From the NCBI GenBank assembly GCA_027704905.1, contig CM051019.1, positions 24,176,038 to 24,240,037 on the forward strand: 64,000 nucleotides of DNA, in the 5' to 3' direction. The position numbers were made by a program, and so were the translations under genes. This document shows positions 1 through 9,894 of the stretch, in pieces. Below the pieces are notes generated by a model. That model saw nothing but the letters and a program-made list of their open reading frames with translations, did not search any database and was not told where the DNA came from. The stretch comes from Muraenolepis orangiensis (Eukaryota; Chordata; Actinopteri; Gadiformes; Muraenolepididae). Each line of letters opens with the position of its first letter. The first letter of the stretch is position 1.

Positions 1-2514
1 ATGGGTTGGATGACCTACCCACATTCATGACATCCCATTCAGTTCAAGCATCGTCCCCTCGCCTTTAATAGCCCTGGTGGAGACCATGCTCCAGGACCCC
101 GTCATGAGCGGGCGTGCTCTATATGTGGACTGGGGACTCACCGCGCATCCGCTACGGCAACGCTGCGTGCCAAACCCCAGGACCCCGACTAGCTGTCCCC
201 TCAGTCTGTTGGCTGTAGGGTAAAGGCTGGGCAATCGGCGCCGCCGTTGATCGGTCCGAAACACCGACCTACGAGCGGCGCCCTGATCAATTCGATGTAT
301 AATGTACAGCTGAAGCTGTGGAGTCTCCACGTACGGACGGCCCCTCCCCTCGCTTTGAGCTGTATGCGCTTACTCGTATCCGTGTTTGCGGAAGAGTGAC
401 GGCGCTGTCCATCATGCATCTGCTGGTGCTGATGGCGGCTGCCCACTCGGTGGTTCCTCTGGGTCTGCTCTTCATGCACGGACTCCAGCGATGGTTTGCT
501 CGCCAGAGGTTGGATCCGGTGTCCCCCAACCTGTTGTATTAGCAGAGCTTGCCGACGGTTCTCGAGGGGGTTCCCCTTAGACGTCATACTTAGTGGTCTT
601 CACGGACGCTTCGTTGACGTGTTGGGGAGGCGTGTTGCCGTTTCTCTCCTACTCGGTCGGCGTTCTGATCATAACGGACCGCGTGTCGGCGGCAGCCTAT
701 AAACAGACAGGTGGGATTGTGCTCCTCTGCTCTTCATCGAGCAGCGGTCGAGCTTTGGCTGTGGGCTCATCAGAACCTTTTCAGTCTGAGAGCGGTTACA
801 TCCCGACATTGTCAGACTTATCTGGCAGAGGTTCGGGATGGCCCAGGTGGATCGGTTTGCATCCAGCGAGAATACCCACTCTGAGATGTGGTTCTCTCTC
901 AATGGATGCGATGGCGCACACACCGTGGCCGCGGACGCTTTTGTATGCGTTCCCGCCGCCTCAGCTGATTCATCCTCTTTTAGAAAGAATTGCGGGACTA
1001 TTTACCACCCACCCAATCTGTTGGGTCGGTTGTTGCTTTGGCTCCTGGGAGGTTGATTCTGCAAGACAGAGGTTTGTCTGCAGCAGTTATCAATTATTCA
1101 GGTTGCGTGCGCGCCTCCACATTTGCTCTTTACACAGCGAAGTGGGGTGCTTTCTCTAGTGGTGCGATCCCAATCGAGTGGTCCCATCTCGCTGTGAGAT
1201 CGGAAGCGTGCCGAGCTTCTTACAATCCTTGCTGGACACGACCAGGGGCTCTATTGGTCACTGTGTTGGAATCAGGGGCCATGCTCCCTGCTCCTTAGCG
1301 AGGGACAGGAATACGTTTTTTTGCTCAGAGCTGGCTGTTACAATGCGTAACATTGCTCTTCGCATAAACATATTCCTTATTGTCACTCTGCAGTGTCACG
1401 ACGGCTCATCGGGATAAGAGTGACCGGGTATTTGTACTCTGGTACTGGTTACGGGTTGTAACCGGTGTTGGAATATCCTGCCATCTCTTTATTGATGTGT
1501 GCTCCCTCCTCCAAGTGAGGGACAGGAATAAGGTTTTCTGCTCAGAGCTGTTACAATGCGTAACGTTGCTTCTCGCGTAAACCTATTCGTCATTGTCACT
1601 CTGAAGTGTCTCGACGGCTCGTCGGGTTAAAGAGTGACCGGGTATTCGTACTCCAACGTATTCGTATACGTTGGTATATCCCGTCAACTCTTTATTGATG
1701 ATATGCATGTGTCTTATAGTCTACTCGCGACTATGTCGTCAGGCGGCTTGTCACACTAGTTGAATAATTAGTATGCAAGCATTTGATTGGTCACTTTCTG
1801 GCAGGAAGTGGACGTAATTTGCATATTTGCAGCCCTGGCAATGTGGCTCTCTTTCTTTCTCCACCTCACTCGTTGAGTGCGGATGTTGGAGGAGCCATGG
1901 CGCTCGCCGCTGAATGGCTGCTTATGATTCCTTTCCTGCCCTATTGTGGCGGACGTAGGAGGTTCATCTTGCTACTTGGCACAGCTCTTTTCTATTAAGA
2001 AATTCAGACGTGAGTCGAATAGTTGAGACTCATCCTATTCTCTGTTCTCTGTATTCACAGCTTTGCGTGTTTCATGGCAAATTTGGGTTGTTATTGGGGA
2101 TGTGTTGTTACACTTCTTCACGTCTTCTTGAGTCCGGTGTGCCTCGGGACCTGGGTCCAGCAGGGGTACATTTATCGGGCTACACTCGCAGCTTCACCTT
2201 AGCCCATAAGGCGAAGCCTAGACGGCGTAGCCTATATGAAATAGAACGATAGTTATGTTATCATAACACTAGTTCTATGATTATAGGCGTAGCCGTCTAG
2301 TTCCCACCTGCTGCACCCCATTGCTGAAAGAAATAGCATGGAGGGTGAGTGCCGCTCGGCGCGGCCTTTTACGCGCGTTGCCGTGGGGAATGTGGGCGGG
2401 GCACGCGATGCGCGCACGGGACAAGCCCTTATAGGCAAAGCCTAGGCGGCTACGCCTATAATCATAGAAATAGAGTTATGATAACATAACTATCGTTTTA
2501 GTCACTCATTTTAG
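1..2514 (+). mobile_element. Degenerate DIRS-type retrotransposon, copy 1
   Basis: This is a decayed tyrosine-recombinase (DIRS-like) retrotransposon, nearly identical over long stretches to the copy at 60786-64000. An RNase H-like TDASLTCWGG motif is readable near 600. The DIRS-typical VDRFASSENTHSEMWFS block follows near 850, and GLSAAVINYSG (start of the tyrosine recombinase in DIRS elements) lies near 1070-1110. Frames are broken throughout. Relative to the second copy it lacks about 450 bases near position 356 and about 140 bases near 985. It also has a roughly 220-base partial internal duplication around 1300-1700. No intact protein is encoded. Assignment to DIRS rests on the motif order plus the inverted repeats at its 3' end. 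Confidence 0.75.
2217..2514. repeat. DIRS terminal inverted-repeat region
   Basis: The block containing ACGATAGTTATGTTATCATAAC near 2247-2268 recurs as its reverse complement near 2475-2497. Both arms also carry ATGATTATAGGCGTAGCCG or its complement. Between the arms is a GC-rich stretch. This matches the inverted, non-LTR ends of DIRS elements. The same block closes the window at about 63775-64000. Confidence 0.65.
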
Positions 2515-2534
2515 CAGACGCTCATCTGCTCAAC

Positions 2535-2718
2535 CACTCACACATTCACCCACTTACACACATTCACCCACTCACACGGATCAACCCACTCACACTCATT
2601 CACCCACTCACGCGCATCCACCCACTCACACACACCCACCCACTCACACGCATTCATCCACTCACATGCATTCATCCACTCACATGCATTCATCCACTCA
2701 CACTCCTTCACCCACTCA
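2535..2718. repeat. 18-bp minisatellite, CACTCACACGCATTCACC type
   Basis: About ten imperfect 18-base units of the form cccactcacacgcattca. The same family reappears at 12575-12603, 13409-13862 and 14025-14065. Because 18 is a multiple of 3 it yields spurious long open frames in all phases; these are not genes. Confidence 0.9.
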
Positions 2719-2728
2719 CAGGTTGCTG

Positions 2729-3075
2729 CTAGCTGCCTTGTGTGATACGAGTCAATCGTTTCCCTGCTAATTGTCCAGCTTGTCTGAATGTGTTGGTCTC
2801 GTAGACTATGTTCATTTTGGGAGAAAAGTGCGCACTCAGTTTGTCTTTTGCACATTTGTAGTCTTTTACCTCCCTAGTGTCGGTGAGCGTGTCAAAGATG
2901 TCCTGCACAGCCACCCTTACATAATGTAGAAGCATTGCATGCTTTCTTGTGTCATCCTTGACGTGTACCGCTATGGGAAAGTTTTGAATCACTGGATCCA
3001 CTTCTTCCAGCGGGAAGCTGAACTGTAATCCTCATCTATGTCAAAGGCAGGGAACGGTGGTAATGCAGGGGCCAT
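2729..3075 (-). pseudogene. Ty3/gypsy Gag fragment, 5' part, frameshifted
   Basis: On the minus strand an ATG at 3075 opens with MAPALPPFPAFDIDEDY, followed by SSASRWKKWIQ, a typical N-terminus of teleost gypsy Gag. The frame hits a stop near 2997. The next frame then continues with IAVHVKDDTRKHAMLLHYV and VQDIFDTLTDT, also classic gypsy Gag. The reading frame ends where the 18-bp minisatellite begins, so the rest of the element is missing. A primer-binding-site-like TGGTGACGAGG lies just upstream on the minus strand (3098-3108), adjacent to an apparent LTR end. This is a dead fragment; the family assignment is from recognised motifs. Confidence 0.7.
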
Positions 3076-3109
3076 GTTTGGAGAAAATTAGTTGAATCCT
3101 CGTCACCAG

Positions 3110-3391
3110 TGTAAAGTTCTTAAAATCCAGTCAGACACAAAGTATTTTTAAATTTCTACGAAGATTTATTAGGAATGAAATATCAAAATACATGTCCCAT
3201 TATCGTAGCTCTCTTAACTCTCATTTCCTTGTTTATTTTGTCCCGGTTATGTGTCTTCTAACAGCCGGACCATATCTGACTGCATCTCAACCACACGTTT
3301 TCACCACAGGGGACTATTTGGTGGGGCGGAGGTATATGCGCTCTATTGAGGGGGAACCTCTAGTTTTCTGTGGTTCCAGACAGATACCCTG
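3110..3391 (-). mobile_element. Putative LTR of the gypsy fragment
   Basis: Read on the minus strand, the sequence ends in ...TTTACA directly before the primer-binding-site-like TGGTGACGAGG, as expected for a 5' LTR. The distal LTR boundary is not resolved, since no second LTR is in the window for comparison. The right coordinate is therefore only an estimate at an ACA-like end. Confidence 0.35.
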
Positions 3392-3507
3392 TAGGTTGTT
3401 AACAAATGGGTGAATGGACTCTGTGAGTGAATAAAGTGCTTTTCTAACCCGTGGCCTGACCTCAACGCACTTCACAATCAGGAGATGTTGTGACTGATGT
3501 GTTGCAG

Positions 3508-3615
3508 CGGTGACGTGGGGACCTGGGGTCCTGCTGCATGTGGCGGTGCTGCTCGGCTTCTCCGTCCTCACCCTGGTGGTTCTGCTCCGCCTCGTTGGCT
3601 GGTGGAGGACGAGAG
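3508..3615 (+). CDS. Receptor gene 1: transmembrane exon
   Basis: A 108-base exon lies between an acceptor (gtgttgcag) and a donor (gtgagg). It starts with two bases of a split codon and ends with one base (phase 1 to phase 1). It reads VTWGPGVLLHVAVLLGFSVL and then TLVVLLRLVGWWRTR: one hydrophobic helix of about 25 residues followed by a basic stop-transfer segment. It joins in frame to the 29-base exon at 4602, giving RTR-GNKMAAEECI. The exon layout matches the transmembrane exon of gene 2 at 14259. No Ig exon lies upstream in the window, because that ground is occupied by gypsy and DIRS debris. Gene 1 may therefore be a 5'-truncated receptor, or its ectodomain may lie further upstream. Confidence 0.7.
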
Positions 3616-3729
3616 GTGAGGAGAGACCGCCTACCGCCATCTTGTTAGCCTCTGTCTGTCTGATTACTGTTTAGTCGCCCTGTAATCTGCCTGTTTGGGC
3701 CACCGTTCTGTGTTCCTTCCTTCTTGATT

Positions 3730-3915
3730 ATAATAATAATAATGGAGAAACAAAAGAACAATAATAATAATAAAAAATAATAATAATAATTATTATTATT
3801 AATAATAATAATGGAGAAACGAAAGAACAACAATAATAATTATAATAATGGGCGAACAAAAGAACAATAATAATAATAATATTTATTATTATTATTATTA
3901 TTATAATAATATGTA
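3730..3915. repeat. AT-rich ATT/AAT microsatellite cluster
   Basis: Interrupted (AAT)n and (ATT)n tracts with two copies of an ATGGAGAAAC(A/G)AAAGAACAA spacer. Simple repeat within the intron of gene 1. Confidence 0.9.
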
Positions 3916-3934
3916 GAGTGCTTCTCATTTAGTT

Positions 3935-4085
3935 AGCTTAACATCTAAATGTGAGAGCAAGGCTTCTTACAGAGAGCACTCTCACTTCCTCAAACCTGTA
4001 CTCTTTTCACACAAGACGGTCCATTAGATGGACATATTTGGGCATATCATAACATTTCCTAGTTGTTGATGTCATCAGTGATCAG
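3935..4085 (-). repeat. Inverted fragment of the receptor 5' flank
   Basis: The reverse complement of this stretch reads like the region upstream of receptor exons 1. It contains GTACAGGTTTGAGGAAGTGAG, nearly as at 59568-59588, and a GCTCTCTGTAAGAAGCC segment close to 10927 and 59590. It also contains about 72 bases matching 8711-8783. It therefore represents promoter-side sequence of the family lying backwards inside gene 1. Confidence 0.65.
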
Positions 4086-4404
4086 TGAAGTACAGATGCT
4101 TAAAATAAAATGGAAAACTAGCAAGCTAGAATGAATGTTAATTCTCATTGCATGTCTTCTGGGTGATGTAGTTGTAATTTAAATCACATAAACAATATAT
4201 ATTTTTAAACACTTTTTTTAAATGCTTTCTTGAATGGCCGCATATGGACTAGGGGGAAGGTAGACTTGTATAGCAGCTAGTGTATGTAGAGGGCTGGCTT
4301 TCCACTGACATGACAAGCTGATGGGTTCTTTAGCAGCTGCTGCTCTGCATTCTGTTTCTCCTCCCTTGCAGCATTTAGACACCATTTCCAATACATATAG
4401 TGCC

Positions 4405-4540
4405 TGTTATGAGGAGTGTGTCCTGGTCCTAAAGTTCAGGCCTTTGGGGGAGGGGCCTATGAAGCCCCTTGAGACTGTAACTGTGATTAAGGGCTGTGCT
4501 AATAAAGTTCACTTGACTTTGACCTGTTTGACCACGTTTA
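4405..4540. repeat. Dispersed repeat fragment
   Basis: The segment with AAGTTCAGGCCT, GAGACTGTAACTGTGATTAAGG and AATAAAGTTCACTTGACTTTGAC recurs in reverse at about 8565-8665 and partly near 48300-48350. It is an interspersed repeat of unassigned family. Confidence 0.5.
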
Positions 4541-4601
4541 CATCTACCCCCCCCCCCCCCCCTCTATATCGCCATGGAAACACTGTTTTCCCCTTCACCA
4601 G

Positions 4602-4630
4602 GAAACAAGATGGCTGCTGAAGAGTGCATT
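4602..4630 (+). CDS. Receptor gene 1: short juxtamembrane exon
   Basis: A 29-base exon between ttcaccag and gtgagt encodes, with the leftover G of the transmembrane exon, GNKMAAEECI and ends in phase 0. The homologous exon of gene 2 (14424-14452) has the same length and encodes NKTPEDTTI in the equivalent frame. This supports both as real, conserved mini-exons. Confidence 0.65.
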
Positions 4631-5010
4631 GTGAGTTTAAAGACCCCAGAGGACGACCAGGAGTATCGGGTTGTATCGGTGGTCCGGGGGACTGGATGTC
4701 TGTTGTCTGTTTACTGTGTTGCTCCGTAGTGTAGAGGATAGAATTAAAACAATCCACATGGAGCACATCAACGCTAGCAGAGCTGCCTTCTGTATTAAAG
4801 GAGAACCCACCGCCCTCCACACGGCCTTCAAACCAATGTGTTCAGGTCTTACCTCAGTGCTGCCGGCTCCCCTGTCCTCCTGTTTAATTCAGTTTCTATG
4901 AAGCGGAGGACAGGTGCGTCACATCAAGGCTTCATCAGCAGGTGACCGCTGTCTCTATTATCAGCCAATCAGAGGTCACACATGCCATAGCACGTGTTTA
5001 ACCACTAGAG

Positions 5011-5470
5011 CAGGGGTGTCTCTATTCATTGGGGGCCGCATACAGAACAATACAAGGAGGCCACAAACAGTATTAAAGCAACGGTGTTCTACCCGGTTCT
5101 CCAGTTATTAGTGGTGGTCTCTAAACGTACTGCAGGCGGTCCATCTAGCAGCTCCTTCTCAGAGCAGAAGTTCCCAATGTTGATTGTGAGTCGGGATGGT
5201 GCTCCCTAATCACAGCCCTGTTTAAAGGGAGGGGTAAGGAAACGGAATTACAGGAATTACAGGAAGCGTGATATGTAGCCTGTTTGAATACACTTATTGG
5301 GCTTATTAACACATGGAATGGGCTACTAACTGTTAGATATTTGTATAAAAAAATACATAATTTAGCAAACGCTTTTTTCCAAAGCAACCTACAATGGTAA
5401 CTTAATTATTATTATTACTCTGAGCAGCGGGCCGCACTTAACCCACGGGCCACAGTTTGGACATCCGTAC
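5011..5470. mobile_element. hAT-like non-autonomous element
   Basis: The left end CAGGGGTGTC...GGGGGCCGC and right end GGGCCACAGTTTGGACATCCG resemble the teleost hAT terminal pattern CAGGGGTGTCCAAACT. Flanks CACTAGAG and CACTAAAG are a near-perfect 8-base duplication. Near 5345-5400 it holds a reversed LINE/SINE-type tail (GCTTTGGA...AAGCGTTTGCTAAATTA in reverse). Confidence 0.5.
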
Positions 5471-5718
5471 ACTAAAGGGAGTCTTCTAACGTAAACCAAT
5501 GCACAGTTGTTAGTAGTTAATGACGTATCCCATGCTAATTTCTGTGGATGTGTAACTTGGAGTAACTGGGTGACTGTATTGACTAAGCGTGGATGTGAAC
5601 AATAATGTTATTGTGTAGATATATACACTTCTTTTGCAGCTATAATTCGTATTTAAATGTTTTGATCTAATCTGGGACAAATTAAGTGCTTATCTTATCT
5701 TATGTGAACGTGTTGCAG

Positions 5719-5808
5719 CAGGACACTGTGGACCAGGACCTGGACGAGGCTCCCGGGGGCCCCTCTGTGGTCCAGTGGTGTGAGCAGGGGCCAGTAGGCT
5801 CAGCACAG
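5719..5808 (+). CDS. Receptor gene 1: cytoplasmic exon
   Basis: A 90-base phase 0 exon between gtgttgcag and gtaaac is fully open: QDTVDQDLDEAPGG... ending GPVGSAQ. It is acidic and shows no tyrosine motif. It joins in frame both to the exon ending at 4630 and to the terminal exon at 6666. I recognise no domain; the call rests on splice sites, phase and context. Confidence 0.6.
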
Positions 5809-5882
5809 GTAAACCTTCTGCCTTCACGTGACCCCACCACCGCATGTCCACACAACGCCAGTCCCTCCCGCTGGGCCCAATA

Positions 5883-6361
5883 GCTGTGTCCCAAACCACT
5901 CCCTACTCACTATCTAGTGCACTAGATAGTCAGTAGTATATGTATAGTGCACTATAGTGAGTTTTCAATTGTGTAGTGCTGTCTGAATGCATATTAAGAA
6001 TTAATATACCCGATATAGTGCACTCATCGTATCTCACAATGCATCGTGAAAAGTAGCGTACAACCGATGGTCACTAACCGAGCATATATCTCATCATGCA
6101 TTGGGCTAAAAGAAAAACACAGACGGACAAGAATGGACGTCCATCGACGTAGATCTGATATGTTCAATTATGAGACAGAAATGTCGTCATTTACAGAGAC
6201 TCCAGTAGTGTCCCAAAGTATTTTAACTATATAGTCCTCTCCATTGAACTACTAGAGAGAGAGTAGGGAATGAGGGAAGGATTTCACTACATAGTCCTCT
6301 ACATTGAACTCTATGAAGGGAGTAGGGAGTAGGGAATGAGGGAAGGATTTAGGACACAGCC
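5883..6361 (-). mobile_element. Short TIR element (MITE) with GGCTGTGTCC ends
   Basis: Ends are GCTGTGTCCCAAA and TTTAGGACACAGCC, i.e. complementary termini, with TA on both sides. Inside are many self-complementary CACTATA/TATAGTG words and tandem GGGAATGAGGGAAGGATTT segments. A related copy lies in the opposite orientation at 21539-21890. Confidence 0.6.
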
Positions 6362-6665
6362 TATGATAATTCCCCTCATCCGTCCAGCTGCCATATTGGT
6401 TTTCTTGGTGGGGAAGCCTTCTAAGACTCTTCAGGGAAACCATGACAACTGTACCATAACTGCTGCCTGTGTGGGGAAACTGAATGCAGAACCAAAACAA
6501 CAAAAGATTGCATCAACTTTTCACGGTTTCCAAGGTTCTAGAAGGGTCTACCAATATGGCCGCTGGGTGAACAATGTTACAACGCTGGTTATGTGCAACT
6601 GCTGATAGAAAGGTGATTGTTTTGTCATACGTCTCACGTTTCATTTGTGTTTTCCACCACTTCAG

Positions 6666-6884
6666 GACCAAGCAGGACCTGGTGAATCCGGCCAAGTGGA
6701 CATCTACGAGAACTCCAGGGGCCCTCCCACATGTGTAGGAAACACCAGGGTCCCTCCCACATGTGAAGGAAACACCAGGGGCCCTCCTACATGTGTAGGA
6801 AACACCAGGGGCCCTCCCACATGTGTCAGAGACACGGCGGACGCCGACGTCCATTTTGTCTCCGTCCACCGACTGGTGAAATGA
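6666..6884 (+). CDS. Receptor gene 1: terminal exon with coding minisatellite
   Basis: The exon follows cacttcag and runs in phase 0 to a TGA at 6882-6884, giving 72 residues. It begins DQAGPGESGQVDIYENS, where YEN fits the Y-x-N pattern used by Grb2-type SH2 domains. It then carries about three and a half copies of a ten-residue repeat, GNTRGPPTCV, encoded by a 30-base tandem repeat. It ends ADADVHFVSVHRLVK. The VHFVSV segment lacks the tyrosine of an ITIM. Frame conservation through all repeat units suggests selection on the protein or a recent expansion. The function of the repeat is unknown. Confidence 0.65.
   Translation, partial: DQAGPGESGQVDIYENSRGPPTCVGNTRVPPTCEGNTRGPPTCVGNTRGPPTCVRDTADADVHFVSVHRLVK
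6720..6831 (+). repeat. 30-bp in-frame tandem repeat inside coding exon
   Basis: Units begin at 6720, 6750, 6780 and 6810 (partial), each of the form ggccctcccacatgtgtagg followed by aaacaccagg. The period is divisible by three, so length changes keep the frame. Confidence 0.9.
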
Positions 6885-7642
6885 CAAACGTGTGGCGGCC
6901 GCGCGATGAAAGCAGGTTGAAGTGGTCAGAGCTAGCTTGTTGTTGTGTGGCGTTCAAATGCAACGCAATCAACTTAGTGTTCCTTTGTATTGCTTAAAGG
7001 CAGCCAGCAGTAGGCCTAGGCCTACACTCAGTAGTGAACACAGTGTAATATATAATGTTGTTATTAATACAGCGTTCAACAGACGATAGTTGCTGAACGC
7101 TTGCTCTAAATGTAAATGATGGGAAACATGCTTTTCAAATCAGTTCATGTTTTGTCCTTTAGAGGGCGCCACAGACCAAGCATAGAATATATGAAACAAG
7201 ATCAACAGAACAATCACAATCAAGAGATTGTACCTTATTCAGTGAGATTAATTCATGTAATAATAAGTCGTTATAGCTTGTAATGACCATCATGATTCCA
7301 TTAATAGACTTACTTTTAGTAATGTTGCAGTTCATGCAACATTATTTTACTGTTTTCTTCCTGTTGTGCATAATACCTACTCTCTGTTCTTCTATGTATG
7401 TACACATTTAAGATATTGATATGTTGGTTTTATATTTTAGTTTTGAGTTATTTGAATTGTCCAATAAATAATATAAATATACCATAAGGTTGTTTTTTCC
7501 CTCCTACCCGATTCCCATTCTTGTCTACATTTAAATATTAAAGATATAATAGTACAATACCATTCACCCTGTGGCATTTTGTCATTTATTTACTGCTAGA
7601 AAAAATGCTTTCATAAAACAGGGCTTTCTATGAAAGCAAATA
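6885..7642 (+). other. 3' flank of gene 1 with poly(A) signal
   Basis: AT-rich non-coding sequence with AATAAA at 7463-7468, a plausible 3' end for gene 1. A TAGAGGGCGCCACAGAC word at 7161 resembles TAGAGGGCGCCATAGAC at 23190 in the 3' flank of gene 2, hinting that the two genes share 3' untranslated ancestry. I see no gene here. Confidence 0.5.
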
Positions 7643-8330
7643 TAGAACTGGTGCTACAAGATGAGAACAACAGTTAGAACAACAGCCCTAGAGAACTGGT
7701 GCTACATGACCAGAGAACAACAGTTAGAACTACAGCCCTAGAGAACTGGTGCTACATGACCAGAGAACAACAGTTAGAACAACAGCCCTAGAGAACTGGT
7801 GCTACATGACCAGAGAACAACAGTTAGAACTACAGCCCTAGAGAACTGGTGCTACATGACCAGAGAACAACAGTTAGAACAACAGCCCTAGAGAACTGGT
7901 GCTACATGACCAGAGAACAACAGTTAGAACAACAGCCCTAGAGAACTGGTGCTACATGACCAGAGAACAACAGTTAGAACAACAGCCCTAGAGAACTGGT
8001 GCTACATGACCAGAGAACAACAGTTGGAACTACAGCCCTAGAGAACTGGTGCTACATGACCAGAGAACAACAGTTAGAACTATAGCCCTAGAGAACTGGT
8101 GCTACATGACCAGAGAACAACAGTTAGAACAACAGCCCTAGAGAACTGGTGCTACATGACCAGAGAACACCAGTTAGAACAACATCCCTATACAACTGGT
8201 GCTACATGACCAGGGAACGGTTAGAACAACAGCCCTAGAGAACTGGTGCTACATGACCAGAGAACATCAGTTAGAACAACAGCCCTAGAGAACTGGTGCT
8301 ACATGACCAAAGAACAACAGTTGGAACAAC
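7643..8330. repeat. 50-bp minisatellite
   Basis: About 14 copies of a 50-base unit (agaactggtgctacatgacc + agagaacaacagttagaac + aacagccctag), nearly perfect in the middle. Near 8200-8220 one unit is shortened. No open frame of interest. Confidence 0.95.
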
Positions 8331-8710
8331 TCCTATGAGCAGCCTCTAGTGTCTTGAGTCGTAGCTTCAGTTATAGCTATATCATGTTCAGATGACTGCT
8401 GCCGTCTGAGGAACTTTCTAGTTCATTTTTAATTAAGTAAATATCTAGAACTTATCATTCTCATTCATTACAGTCAGTATGTATGGATGGACACTTTCAT
8501 AGTCAGTTACTGTATATGTTATTTATCCAGCCCATCACCTCACCTTTAAAGTGGAAAGCCAGTCAAGTCAAGTCAATTGTATTTGTATAGTCCTTAATCC
8601 CAGTTACAGTCTCACAGGCCACATGTTTACAACACCCCCAAACCCTAGCGCCCTTCAGGCCTAAAAAAGTCCCTCAAATTATTTTCAATTTAGCCTCTGT
8701 AATTTACTTA
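8331..8710. other. No gene seen; dispersed repeat remnants
   Basis: AT-rich intergenic sequence. Positions about 8565-8665 contain the reverse of the dispersed repeat seen at 4405-4540. Nothing else recognised. Confidence 0.5.
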
Positions 8711-8783
8711 TCACTGATGACATCAACAACTAGGAAATGTTTTGATATGCCCAAATATGTCCATCTAATGGACCGTGTGTGTA
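8711..8783 (+). repeat. Forward arm of a 72-bp inverted repeat
   Basis: CACTGATGACATCAACAACT through AATGGACCG matches the reverse complement of 4013-4085 with about one mismatch in the core. A GT-rich microsatellite follows at about 8776-8824, then CTACCAGATGAA as in the receptor 5' flank at 59533. Confidence 0.8.
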
Positions 8784-9637
8784 TGTGTGCGTGTGCGTGT
8801 GCCTGTGTGTGTTTGTGTGGATGTGTCTCTCTACCAGATGAAATGTTTTTGTTTGAGGAAGTGACAGTATTACGTTACCATTGACAATTACACGGCTCGA
8901 TGTCTGGTCAATGTAACATAATAAGGAGACGGTAGCCAAAGTAATCAACAAAGAATATTTAATTAATAATTACCATGGTTGAACAAAGGAAATATAAAGT
9001 AACGACAATGTAACTGCCTCTGTGTTCAGTTTGAGTTTTTGGTTCCTACCAGTTTTTGGTTCCTACCTAAATGCTGTAGAGTAAGAGCGGAACTAATGGT
9101 TGAAGCGCACAGTGTTCCGGGGACGTTTTATGCCGACGCACACGCGTGTAGAAATCTCTGGCCGTGTTCCATTTCAGAGTCTGCAGCCTAAAAGGCTGCA
9201 TTTGAAGGCTGCATACGTCACAGCCGCCGCGACAAGGCTGTCCCATTCCGTAGGCTCCTTCAAATGCAGCCTTCAAATGCAGCCTAAATTTCCCGAATTT
9301 GAAGTGTGCATCGATGCACACTTCTGCAGCCTTCGGTGCCAGAATATCCCAGAATGCATTTCGCACCAACCGAACAGAATTGTGGGCCGTGTTCAATTTC
9401 AGGACAGAATTTGAGCCCGGCTAAAAGCAGTTTTAGATATCGCTGTAGCACTGTAATTCAGTCACTTTATTAAGTTTTATTATTTTATTACGCGACAATA
9501 TACCTATTTAGATTATACATATTTTGTCAGTTTATCCAAATAAAGCCTGTTTAGAAATATGCTACGGCGATTTCGGAGATGCCGGGAGCCGCATATGGGA
9601 AGCGCTGGCGCGGGCCAGCTGGTCTCCCAGGCCGCCA

Positions 9638-9643
<6 letters not shown>

Positions 9644-9669
<26 letters not shown>

Positions 9670-9776
9670 GTGTGTATATATCTATATCTATATATCTATA
9701 TCTATATACCTATATCTATCTATATCTATATCTATATCTCTCTATATCTATATATATATATATCTATCTATATCAC
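9644..9776. repeat. Compound TG/TA/TATATC microsatellite
   Basis: (TG)n runs into TATATATG and then many TATATC/TATC units. Simple repeat; its open frames are artefacts. Confidence 0.95.
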
Positions 9777-9780
9777 AATA

Positions 9781-9894
9781 AAGATTGGTTAATATTGGTG
9801 AAGTTATAATTCCTATTAATATATATATATATATATCTATATCTATATATATATATTAATAGGAATTATAACTTCACCAATATTAACCAATCTT
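9781..9894. repeat. Perfect 50-bp inverted repeat (hairpin)
   Basis: Bases 9781-9830 are the exact reverse complement of 9845-9894 with a 14-base AT spacer. Arms begin AAGATTGGTTAATATTGGTG and end in TATATA. Confidence 0.95.
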
